Positions 53,667-64,000 of a stretch of DNA of 64,000 nucleotides are shown one piece after another. The DNA comes from Eretmocerus hayati (lineage: Eukaryota; Arthropoda; Insecta; Hymenoptera; Aphelinidae): the NCBI GenBank assembly GCA_029851415.1, contig CM056742.1, forward strand, positions 59,422,454 through 59,486,453. The letters are read 5' to 3'. Under the pieces are notes generated by a model. It was not told the DNA's origin and made no database searches. It saw only the letters and a list, made by a program, of their open reading frames with translations. A program made the translations under genes and the position numbers. Every line of letters starts with the position of its first letter. Position 1 is the first letter of the stretch.

Positions 53667-55506
53667 GTTATTGGAAAAGTCGTTGTTATAAAAATATATC
53701 GAATATTTCAAGTTTGATTTTTTCTAAACAGAAAAAGTATTTCAAAATTCATCAAAAAAGATATATTCGTATTTCAATATATCCATCAAATATCAGATAC
53801 TTTTTATAGATTCCGAATATTGATCGCGAGTGAACATTTGTTCAGAATAAAAACGAGATATGATTGTATCGAGGAAATGTTTGTTATAAACCACCATCTA
53901 TTCGATAGATTATCCAAAAACCAATAGATTATTTATTCTACGGAATTTTTTGATTCATCCGCTAAACATGTTCGATCATTTTTATGACACACTTCATGAA
54001 AGTGATCAATTCTTCACTTGATACGATGGAATATGCTATTGATAATATCAAAAAACGGTATGAAGTTGATTAAATATTTGATCGATCAAATCGGCAAAAA
54101 GTAAAATGAAATTTTTCTGCTTATTAGGAAAGTAACTTGATTATTCATCTTCATGTTAGTGTGGGTACTTGAAAGTTAGTCGAATTACATGTGGGTAATT
54201 ATTCTAGTCACACACGCGGGTTTAACTCATTTCTCTCACGCTTAGAACTTATTATTTACTATCGCACTTAGCCAGGTATATCATTCACAATTCGCTCTAT
54301 CATACACATACTGTCATTTACTTAACGCTTTACTTACATCAGAATATATACATAATCAAGTCAGATTTTGTGATCCTTATATACTAATCGTGGTCGTGCG
54401 CCGTCACTTGCGAGAGAGTTGATGAATCAAGGAGCCACCTACCGGACGGGTTATGAAACTCTCTGTTTTCGAGTCACGAAATTTGAACGAGCGTAGTTCA
54501 ATTACGACTGTGTATCAGTGATACGGCGTTTAACTGAGAAATCGATCAAACGATGTCACTAGTCTCTGTTAAATCTTGACGACCTGAGTTACATAATACC
54601 AATTGAGGGATAAAATCGGTGGATTGAAATTCAATTGTCTTGAACGAAACAAGACGATATAGTTCCGATGCAACTGCTGAAATGATGAGTTGTTTCGATC
54701 GAGTCTTCTCTCAGAGCGATTCAGGCTTGATAGATCACAAATAAGCAATTACTGAGTCTGATGAAACATTTGATACAGGTTGCCTGAACATTTGGTATGA
54801 TCGATGAAACTGTTGTCGATTCCAATAACAGCTCATCAAAACTGATTGACTGATTTAATCAGCCTAAGAACGCCGAAAATCATCTTGATAACACGGGTAA
54901 TTGTTTCTAGCAAGTCGTGATCCATTTGATACAATATTTGATCAATAATTGAGCAATCTGTCAAAGTGAATATATATTCTATTAGTTGGACTGAATACAA
55001 GCATACATTCGATCTTACGGTCTAATGGATATATATCGGTCAAATAGATTCATGAAAATGATTGACCCGGCCTTTATCATCATAATCCCGTCATGAACCT
55101 CATCAAATATTTATTCATATTGGATCAAACCGAAATGTCTTATCGTATCGAATGAATTGTTCAATCTGATTCAACTATATTATGATCAAAAACGGACCCC
55201 ATAGGTCCAAGGCAATCTTAATTGATGTCCGATAAAATCCATTTAATGGAAAAACTGATTAGATATTTGATCAGTTTGAATAATTATTAAACGGAGGTGA
55301 TTATATTCTTATCAGATTGATTGCAGAAATTTTCTATTGAATGGTGTGATAGAAACAATCAACTTTTTTTCTAGTGCATGGGAGTTGCAGTCGTTAGAAA
55401 TGGAGCAGTTTCGTGGAAATGACAAACTTCAAGCTTAGTTGACAGGAATCGGTTATATTCTCCGACCCCGAACCTGTGCGAATACACCATTCAGTATCAA
55501 TGCTAT
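53667..55506. other. Unassigned AT-rich DNA
   Basis: No gene recognised. Rich in TGATCA/GATCAAT words from about 54780 to 55330, which may be remnants of an old satellite. Confidence 0.35.
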
Positions 55507-55839
55507 TGTGACGGGGTGAGTCTCGGGCCCTCCGCCCGCGCCTCATCCCGTCCCATGACGGTTCACCGGCGACGGCTCCGCGAGCCACGCAACGCCCGTG
55601 CGCCGCTCGCTGTCCGTCGCAGGTGCACCGTCAGCGGTTCTGACGGCGCTCCGCGCCTTCCCCCAGGTACTACTTCGCGGTGCGACCCATCGTCGCGGAC
55701 GACGGGCCGCACAGCGGGCAGACCGCTCCGACCAACCTTTCAGTCCACACACTCTCTCTCGAGTCTCTTGTTTTACATTAAAGTCACTCTAAAACTATCC
55801 TCGCTCGTGTTCTTTCCGGAATCTCCTGCCCACGCAACA
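55507..55839 (+). repeat. 5' LTR of the second Ty3/gypsy element
   Basis: Starts TGTGACGGGGTGAG and ends CACGCAACA (TG...CA, 333 bases). GC-rich U3-like part; ATTAAA near 55779 may be the polyadenylation signal. The partner LTR is not in the window, so borders rest on the TG/CA ends and on the sequence after it. Confidence 0.65.
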
Positions 55840-56331
55840 GCTTTTTGGTGCTAGGTGGGGTGGATTCCCGCGAGCAACCTCTTTCATTTTTAGAGAAAAA
55901 AAAGAGGATTTCTTTTTCCTCTCAGCTCACCACAAAAAAAAAATTTTTTTCCCGCTTTGGGAAATTGTCGAGAGTGTTGCGAGAGAAAAAAAAAAGTGAC
56001 AAGTTAATACAAGAGCTCGAGCCAAGCGGAAGAAACATCAGCCAGCGCCGACCAAAACTGAAGCGGACTTCATACCCAGCCCACCCGCCCGCCAGCAACT
56101 CATCAGGGTCACCGAGTGCTGTTTATCATCGACATATCCAGGTTCCGGTAATCCAGCCAGCCGGTCACTGCACGGAGCCTCATGCTGCTCATCGCAACTA
56201 CATTCATCCTGGCCTGCTGTAGCTGCAAATCAGCGTAAATACAAAGACTCTATTACGATCTCTCTCTCTGCTATATAACAAAGTTATAGTCGTGTTCAGT
56301 CTCAAAGCTTCAATCCCATTTCGTTTCTAAA
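55840..56331 (+). other. Leader with probable primer-binding site
   Basis: GCTTTTTGGTGCTAGGTGGG follows the LTR directly; the TGGTGC start is usual for insect gypsy-type primer-binding sites. About 490 bases precede the Gag ATG. Confidence 0.6.
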
Positions 56332-58680
56332 ATGGCCCGCATGCTCAATCTTTTTGGAAAATCCAAGAGTAAGGAGTCCCTATCTCAAACGGGAACTCGA
56401 CCAAAAGACACTCATTTCAATCCTCAAATTTTCGACGAGCATGGCCAACAGTTTGAATTCGAAACATCTAGTAAAGCAAACTTTTATACTGGTATGCCGG
56501 ATACTTTGAACAAACAGAACGAACAGGAGGGAGCTTGGGGACTTGACGCGAGTGTGATGAATGGCCAAGATGAAATTTGTGAACGATTGAATTTGAGCCG
56601 GTCGAATACGCCCCAAAATAATGGTCAGTTCACTGGTCCGAACTACCAGCAATGGCGAGCGACTCAGCCAATTCTAGAGGAATCCCCGATAAAAGTGAAC
56701 CCGTTTCGGCCACCCACACAAAACCCGACCCCAAATGCAATGTACCCGGAAACATTCTTAGTTAGAGGGCCTGATGGCAGAACGTTTTTCTGCAGGCGAC
56801 AGTTTCCTTATGAGCAGGACATTCAAATTCAGAGCTCGTTCTCACTACAAGCAAATGAGATGAATGAATCAAATATGCAAATTCCTAGAAACATACCTAC
56901 TCCACAAAATTTTGTAAACGAAATCCATGATGGGAGAAGTCAAACAAATTCACCAATTCTAATAGTGCCAAGTACTTCTCAAAACATCCCTAGAACACCA
57001 TGGGACCCCCCTCAAACAGAAGGAATCCCACAAAATTCACAACAAACTCCAATCCCAAGGTCCGGTCAACCGACCAACCAACAAAATTTCGATATTCTTA
57101 CCAATGAGAGAGTTATTCATGCTCATAAGACAACTGTACCTGTAGCAAGCACAACTCCGAAAACTGCAGAATCGTATGTGGAAAATTTCTTCCGCGGAAA
57201 AAGTTTCCAAAAGATTGCCGAAATGTGGAGGAAACTGAACGCACGCGAGCCGTCAAACATAGAAACTAGCCAAGCTCACCAGCAAATTCCACGGTGTAAC
57301 ACACCGCGGAATATAACTTCCAATCACGTGAATCAAATGTATTCGCGACCACAGAATGTGACTTCGAATAATGGAATTCAGACCCAAACGCTACCAAGAG
57401 TTTTCATACATCAAAGGGGGTCAAATAATCAGCCACAATCCCATCAAGTAGACTCACAGGGCTCAGACGAAGAGTGTCAGTTTCCTCAGCAAATCGGAAA
57501 TCAAGCGATTCGAACAATCACAAAACAAGGGGCGGATCCGAATTTCCGCGAAGTCCTCAAAAATATTGGGGAATTCAACGGAGATTCGGATATTTAGGAC
57601 AATTTTTGCTCTGCCGCAAGGTATGCAGCAAGTGTGGGGGGTCCGGAGTTCGAACGCCTGATTTTGATGACTATCTCTAATAAATTACGAGGTACGGCAA
57701 AACCATTATTTGGACCATTGGTAATGAAATTTGATTCTGTAGAAGGCTTTCTCAAAGAGTTAGAAGAGCAGTTCACAGTAGTAGATTCGTTAGAGGACAT
57801 TATGTCCGAATTGAAAACTTGCACCAAAAAAAGAGATGAGTCATTGGAAGCTTACGGCGTACGGATCCAGGGAATTTTATCGCGTTTTAAATACATCGCA
57901 GCCTCGAAATCACACTACACGGTAGCAGAGATACAATCACGTAATAGGGATGCTGACGAAGCGGCGATGACACGGTTTATAATAGGCATCGGTCATGAAC
58001 TCGAGAGTGTTGTGCGGAGTAGCCGACCAAGCAATATACGCGAGGCGATTAGACTCGCTCAGCAAGCGGCGCTGCAACGAAAAAACTACCCGAATACTGA
58101 TGATATACGGAACGCGCAAACCAATTCAACCGTCACGAGGCATGCTAACGCACGCGTCCTGGAGTCAAAAATAGTATGCAGATATTGCTCATTACCTGAT
58201 CATGTTGAAGATCAATGTTTCAAAAAGAAAAATGACAATAAAGTCTGCCAATACTGTGAAAAACCGGGACACGATGCCAAGGTCTGTTGGAAGCTAGAGT
58301 CCGACTTTGAAAAACGCGAGATATACATTCATCGCCCGAGCACTCGCCGAGGACGAGGAGATTTCCGTGGCAGGGGAAGAGGTGGCGGAAATAGAGGAAA
58401 TTACAGGGGTCGGAGACAAGGGAATTTTTCAGCGCAAGGGAATGATTATCACCCTAACCAAAACGCGCCAAACAATGTGTACGACGCGAGTGGCACGGGC
58501 CAATATGGTTATGCGAACGCCGCTCAGAATTTTCACACGTCGCCAGCAACATTTCCCTTTGGTTTCCCGAATCTGCAAGCCGCGCAGCCACCGACACCTT
58601 CAGCGCAAATGAATGTACCCAACAACCCACAACCCCAGGTACAAGCTAGCCAAGCTCAAACTCCGCCCTCTCAACCTTAA
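56332..58680 (+). pseudogene. gag: Gag of the second Ty3/gypsy element, one nonsense codon
   Basis: ATG 56332 (AAAATGGCC) opens a 782-codon frame ending TAA 58678-58680, broken only by TAG at 57595-57597. The first 400 residues are Gln/Asn/Pro/Thr-rich and probably disordered. The capsid region starts at FNGDSDI around the TAG and runs through FERLILMTISNKLRG, KTCTKKRDESLEAYG and SSRPSNIREAI. Two CCHC knuckles (CRYCSLPDHVEDQC, CQYCEKPGHDAKVC) lie at about 58176-58290. An RGG-rich stretch (RGRGRGGGNRGN) and a Gln/Pro tail follow. Pol is in the -1 frame and open across the gag stop. Confidence 0.85.
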
Positions 58681-58778
58681 AACCAACAGGCCCAAAACCA
58701 GCATTTAAACTAATATCTCGTCCGTCGCAGACCCCGTGCGCCGGGCGCATCGATGTCGCAATAAAGAATGCGCCACTG

Positions 58779-61191
58779 ATGAGCAAGAGCGGTGATGACC
58801 AAGCGTCGCTGCCCGATTCACCACTCAATGAAAAATCATCATCTGAGGATGAATCGAGGCAAGATACGAGTGAAAACGATAACGATGAAGACTTTTCATC
58901 ACCATCATCCCAAGTAAAAATCCGCAGAACAGACATCAAATTTTTGAAAACTGGAATAATGCCACCAGTAGTAGATTTCCTTTGCCAAGAAGCTGTAGAT
59001 AGAAAAGCCAGATTGTACATTGATTCTGGAGCCGACGTGTGCATAATCAAATCTAGTAAAGTTGAGAATCTTGAGAATATAGATAAATCTGAAATTTTAC
59101 TAATTAATGGCGTAGCAAAAGGTGAATTCAAGTCTATGGGAGTGATTCTAATGAATGTCAATGGTATGCGATGGCAATTTCACGTAATCCCCGATGCAAT
59201 ATTATTAGATTGTGATGGATTGATCGGGTGGGACTTTTTAACGGAATTTGCAGGGAAATTGAACCCTAAAGCCCGCTGCCTTGAATTTGAAGATTTCTCA
59301 ATTCCCATGGTCTATAAAGAGAAAATTAAATTGCCGCCAGGTGTAAGAAGAATTATAAAATTCAAGGTTCTGAATGATCTTAAAGAGGGCTGGATCCCTC
59401 GCACGCACTTGGCTAAGGGAGTACTTTTTGGCAATTTTATTGCAAAGAATCATGATGGCTATGGAATAGCTGGAGTTTTTAACACTTCAAATAAAACGAT
59501 TTACATTGATACACCTGCGGTCAAACTCAAAGAATGTGAGAGAATTATACCTTGGGATGAAGGGGAAGAAGAAAGCGTCAAAGGGGATAACGCAATTCAT
59601 TACATACGAAAATTGTATTCTAAATCTACCGCACCGTGCGAGCAGCCTTCCGAGAATAGCGAGCGCGATAAGAGCGAGCGAGACAAGGCAGTGGCCGCGC
59701 GCGTTGAAACGCTGATGAAACTTGTCGATGTCGAGGGTTGTAATGAGGAAGAGATCGAACACGTCCGAAAATTACTCAGTATTGACCCATGGCGATTTGG
59801 GCTAGACGGAGAGCCCTTACCAGCAGCAAAAGTAAATGTTCATAAAATTGTACTGAGATCCGGGAAACCGTTCAAAGCAAAAAGATACCGGTTACCCCAA
59901 GCCCTACGAGGCCCTATGGTAGAAGAAGTCAAAAAATTACGCCATTTAGGCGTACTTCGGCCCTCCCGGTCACCGTGGTGTTCGAATTGTTTTCTCATAC
60001 CCAAATCCCCAGACAAAGATGGAACAAAGCGATATCGGTTTGTTAGCGATTTTCGCCAACTCAATGAAGACACGGTCGGCACGTGTCAGCCTTTATCTTA
60101 CACGACTGACATCATCGATCAACTATCTTCCGCGCGGTATGTTACAGTAGTAGATTTACTCGATGGATTTTTTCAAATAAAAATGTCTGAAGAATCAGCA
60201 AAATACAGTGCAATAAGCACTCCACTAGGACAAATGGAATATGCTCGGTTAGCTCAAGGGATGGCGGGTAGTCCAGACACGTTCAATGAAGCCATCTTTC
60301 TTGCGTTTGCCGGATTAACGCCGGAAGAAATAGCCTGGTACTGTAACGATATTTATATTTGGGCCCAAACACTTCAGGAACATGAAGAAAAATTTCGGAA
60401 ATTCATGGCCTGTGTCATCGAGGCGAACTTCACAATATCACCGAAGAAATGCCAATTTCTGAAACGCGAGGCCAAAGTTTTGGGCCATATTGTAGGAAAC
60501 GGGATTATCAAACCCGACCCGAAAAAAGTAGAAGCAGTAAGTCAATATCCGCGTCCCACCAACGTGTGAAAAGTTCGACAATTTCTCGGGCTCACGAATT
60601 ATTACAGACGGTTTATAAAAAATTACGTGAAAATCGCGAAACCCTTGACCGAGCTGTTGGAGAAAGACCAGCGTTTTAAGTGGGGCCCAGAAGAACAGAA
60701 CGCGTTTGAAAACCTACGAGACTCATTGTGTAGTGAGAATGTACTTTTGACCCCAGAATTAAATGGGAATGACCAGTATATTGTATTCGCGGATGCGTCC
60801 GACTATTCAGTGGGATCAGTTCTCGCCATTGGCAATGTCAATAAGAATCGACCGGTTGCATATGCATCAAAAGTTCTAAAAGGGGCTCAGCTGGCTTGGT
60901 CAACTTATGATAAAGAAATGGAAGCGATAGTTCACGCGTGCCAATCATACCGCCCGTATCTCTACGGTCGTAAGTTTACGGTGGTAACCGACCACGAACC
61001 GCTGCGCCATTTCCACAAGTCTCAAAAAGTAGACCTGAGATTTAATCGGCAGAAAGCTCAGTTACGTGGTTACAATTTTGATTTGATTTATAGAGAAGGG
61101 AGACTAAACGATGCAGCGGACGCATTATCTCGGAGTCCGATTATCAGAGAAGGCGAAATGAATCCCGAGCTCCCACGTAATGAGCTGTATA
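58779..61191 (+). pseudogene. pol: Pol of the second Ty3/gypsy element (protease, RT, RNase H), truncated
   Basis: An acidic Ser/Glu-rich N-terminus precedes the protease (LYIDSGADV, about residues 80-90). RT begins near residue 350 (KAKRYRLPQ, RYRFVSDFRQLN). The first catalytic Asp is kept (VVDLLDGF), but the second motif reads YCND at 60339-60350, so the usual YxDD has Asp to Asn, which should kill catalysis. TGA at 60567-60569 replaces an Arg codon before KVRQFLGL. RNase H continues in the same frame with FADASDYS, EMEAIVHA, TDHEPL and NDAADALSR. After about 30 more residues the foldback element interrupts at 61192. Integrase is not in the window. Confidence 0.88.
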
Positions 61192-64000
61192 TGGGTCATT
61201 CTGGACCGAGATGAACATTCTGAAAATCGACGAAATTTAAAAATGCCCCAAAAATTTTTTTTCCGTTAGTACTACTAGAATATAGTTGAAAAAAATTTTT
61301 TTCAGATTTTTTTGGGACCCATGGCGGGCCCTACGAATTTTCCAAGTCCCATTTTTGAGCAGTTTTTCCCCTATTTTTCGCTATCTTGGAAAATTCGTAG
61401 CTCGGACCCAAATGCATCTTTTTCATCCTAGCTGGGCGCATTTTTTTCGGTATGATGTACACTTTCAAGAAAAAAATTGCCCGGTTCAAAAAATTGATAT
61501 CTGGTAGGTCCCACGGTTGCATCAAAAAAGGCCCAAAAATACGACTTTGCACCACCTTTGGAGGCGTATAGGTCAAAATGGAAGCCTCGTAGCAAAATTT
61601 TGCAGGAGAAGAAACTTGTAGGCCTTGAAAGAACCTTCAATTTCCTTTTTGGAACGTGTCATTATCTTATCTCACGTACGATCTACAGCCGATTCAAGTT
61701 GGGCATTTTTGTAAAAACGTGAAACTTCAAGGCCAATTTAAAAAAATCGTTTATTTTTTATCGACCCCAAACCTACGAGAAAATGTTCTTTCAGGTGTCT
61801 ATTTGAAGGTCCAACAATAATTTGGTTGTTCCTTTCAAATCCCGATTTTGTACGAGCTGTTAAAAACAGTCGAAAATACCGGAAATCGTGTCGAATTCGG
61901 GCCTTATCATGAAGCTTCGTGGACTGGGTCTTCCCTTGGTCTCGATTCGTGGACTCTAATTATACAGCACTCGGCATAGAATATTGTGGAAGATGAGACC
62001 TAGAGCTGAAGAATGGCCTCTCGTCCGATGTTTTACGATGGAACCGTCCAAAACTAGAGTAAATTGAGTAAATACAAGATAAATCGAGAACCGGCCGCTT
62101 TGGCACTCCGCGTATGCTCCGCACTGCATGCCATCCTCTGTTAATGCGGGAGTGATAAGTGATATTAACATTTGATGCAGTATTGTCAGGTATTATCCAG
62201 TATAGACAGAGATAAGAAGGTTCTCTAATCTCCGTCATAGACTGTAGACTGTACGAGGTTTTGGTTGTTAGTGACCACCACGAAAAAATTGTATGTGTCA
62301 GTCAGCGTCTCGATCAGAAATTTTGGTACACTCGAGGACAAGGTGAACCATGGCGTGAAGATAACTTTTGTTATCTTTACGCCATGAGGTGAACTGCAAT
62401 GGGATGACGGTCAGTGACCGTTCGAGATCTGTCGTCTCCCTCGCACTCATGGCATGACCTATTAGGTGCGAGTGAGATAGGAGATCTCGAATGGCCGCTG
62501 ACCGCCATTACCTTCCCCGCGGGGCTTGCCCCGAACCATGGCGGAATGATAACAAGGTGTGTGACACCGGAGCCTCAAAACTCGTCTACTCTCGCGCAGA
62601 CATGGCCCTGTCTCCACTAGAGACCCTCCACTCAGGGTCTCTAATCTCTGAGTGGAGATTCTCTAAGTCTCCAGTTGTCTCCACTCGCCTTTCTTACGTA
62701 TTTCAGTTCGAGCCGCGTGCAAGTGTTGGTGACCGACAAGCGTGTATTGCTTGGCTTACCAACAATTGTTGTCCCACTATCCAGATCATTCTGTCGAAGT
62801 GCAAAAAAGGCACAGGATCAGTTGTCGATGTTAAGAATGTGCAGTTTCACCGATTCCCTCAAAATGTTAGTCTCGTGGACAGTTAAATTGAAAATAAATA
62901 CCCATTTTGATTGAAATGGATTCATGATTTTATTCTTCATTCCAACTGCAATATCATTGCGGCATCGTTCTAGATTTACGTATTTGCCTATAATTACGCT
63001 GAAACTTGCTTTTTCACGCTAGGACTTCTTACCTTCCTCAAAATAAGACCTACTTGCAACTCGTTTGTACAGTACTATACAGGGAGCAAGATTTGGAAGT
63101 TCGCGGTCAAGAATATCAAAATGGCGTCGAGTGGAGACACATCGAAAACGTGCGTGGTCACACACCTTGTATTTTTACGCCATGCCCCGAACATCGCGGG
63201 TATTAGGGCAAATGTATTGTGAAGCATATGAAGTGTAACGCCTTCCCCGCAGGGCCCCCGCAAAGTATCTGATCACTTTCACAACATTCCTGCATAGTGT
63301 CTCAGAGTTAACCTCACTTCTGTGGGAGTATGATGGAAATTTTAACAGAGGCATTGAACGTGAACATACTGTATTTCAATATCATTGATGAGCACCACTC
63401 ACTTTTCACACAAATCTCAGTCCAGCAAAATTAATTTCTTCGTCACACGCTGCAAAGTCAAGTGACTATTTGCCCTCAGTAGAAGTAAACACAGGCTGGA
63501 TATGAGAAGCTCTTATGAGGCTTTCCCAGGTCTTCAATGAATTTTCAACTTTACTTGAACATACTTTACTTAAACTGTCACATAATAGTGATAACATTAC
63601 AAACATATCCGAAATTATTTTAAAGGTCTCAACAGAAACTGCACTAATTTTGCGCAAATATTGCCCCGATGATACCTCGCGGGTGCCCCGCGGGGAAGAC
63701 GTTACACTTCATATGCTTGACAATACATTTGGCACATCTTCGGGGCAAACCCCGCGGGGAAGGTACCAAAATTTCTGATCGGGACGCTGACTGACACATA
63801 CAATTTTTCCGTGATGGTCACTAACAACCGGAACCTCGTACAGTCTACAGTCTATAACGGAGATTAAAGAACCTTCTCATCTCTGCCTATACTGGATAAT
63901 ACTTGACAATACTGCATAAGCTGTTAATATCACTTATCACTTCCGCATAAACGGAGGATGGCATGCAGTGCAAAGCATACGCGGAGTGCCAAAGCGGCCG
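61192..64000. mobile_element. Foldback DNA transposon, copy 2 (runs off the window)
   Basis: Same left end as copy 1 (TGGGTCATTCTGGACC after TA). The left arm runs from 61192 to about 62330. The right arm starts at about 63775 and is its reverse complement up to the window end (for example CATAAACGGAGGATGGCATGC against 62100-62160). The loop contains a 360-base stretch shared with 2880-3240 of copy 1 and extra sequence at 63540-63770 that copy 1 lacks. A 131-codon frame at 62491-62886 ends with FHRFPQN, which faintly recalls a THAP-type zinc finger but lacks its ligand spacing. Inserted in gypsy pol. Confidence 0.8.
62348..62384. repeat. Conserved hairpin in foldback copy 2
   Basis: CATGGCGTGAAGATAAC, loop TTTT, GTTATCTTTACGCCATG. 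Counterpart of 2666-2702, with one mismatch fewer. Confidence 0.6.

Larger units (their letters stand above)
55507..61191 (+). mobile_element. Second Ty3/gypsy element, 5' LTR to RNase H
   Basis: LTR, leader, gag, pol in order on the plus strand, cut inside the sequence after RNase H by a foldback element at 61192. Integrase and 3' LTR, if present, lie beyond the window. Confidence 0.85.

Noticed and set aside
62491..62886. 131-codon frame in foldback copy 2 with FHRFP, suggesting a THAP/P-element protein
   Set aside because: Cys/His spacing and the downstream Trp of a THAP domain are not visible, and copy 1 has no matching frame.

Overview
This window looks like a repeat-dominated stretch of an animal genome, most likely an arthropod. 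The reasons are a spliced eukaryotic kinase exon with a metazoan-type Vps34 C-terminus, an R1-like non-LTR element (a mainly arthropod clade), Ty3/gypsy and BEL/Pao retrotransposons, and CR1/L2-like LINEs with ATCA-repeat tails. The species cannot be named from sequence alone. No rRNA, tRNA or CRISPR array was seen. Almost all coding capacity belongs to mobile elements, and most of it is broken by nonsense codons or frameshifts.

Layout. 0-1.4 kb: decayed spliced gene for a coiled-coil protein. 1.46-3.95 kb: long-inverted-repeat (foldback) DNA element. 4.5-15.5 kb: 5'-truncated Ty3/gypsy element with gag and pol, then an accessory block (ankyrin-repeat gene, envelope transmembrane fragment, signal-peptide glycoprotein fragment, intact BIR-RING inhibitor-of-apoptosis gene), 112-bp repeats, a hairpin, a polypurine tract and a 3' LTR with a TATA box. 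16-18 kb: 84-bp tandem hairpin repeats, an ORF1-only LINE and a MITE. 18.2-18.6 kb: last exon of PIK3C3/Vps34, the only convincing intact host gene part. 18.7-23 kb: degenerate inverted and direct duplications, possibly paralogous exons. 23.2-25.5 kb: R1-like LINE on the minus strand. 25.7-26.5 kb: two copies of a 267-bp A-tailed short element. 26.5-42.1 kb: a chain of LINEs joined through (TC)n tracts, one of them split by a 6.7-kb BEL/Pao element with both LTRs and a 5-bp target duplication. 42.3-55.5 kb: largely unassigned DNA with a second foldback element, a decayed gypsy gag, a 317-bp satellite and a 20-bp-phased TTACGTAA array. 55.5-61.2 kb: a second Ty3/gypsy element (5' LTR, gag, pol) cut in RNase H by a second copy of the 1.46-kb foldback element, which runs off the window end.

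How the parts relate. The most notable object is the 4.5-15.5 kb retroelement. Its accessory block combines an ankyrin protein, envelope pieces and an inhibitor of apoptosis between pol and the polypurine tract, a layout suggestive of a retrovirus-like element that acquired host-interaction genes. Only the IAP frame in the block is complete and looks functional; gag, pol and ankyrin are broken. The second theme is the association of several LINE/SINE families with (TC)n/(GA)n tracts, where each tail abuts the tract from which the next element starts. All family assignments come from motifs read by eye; no database search was run.
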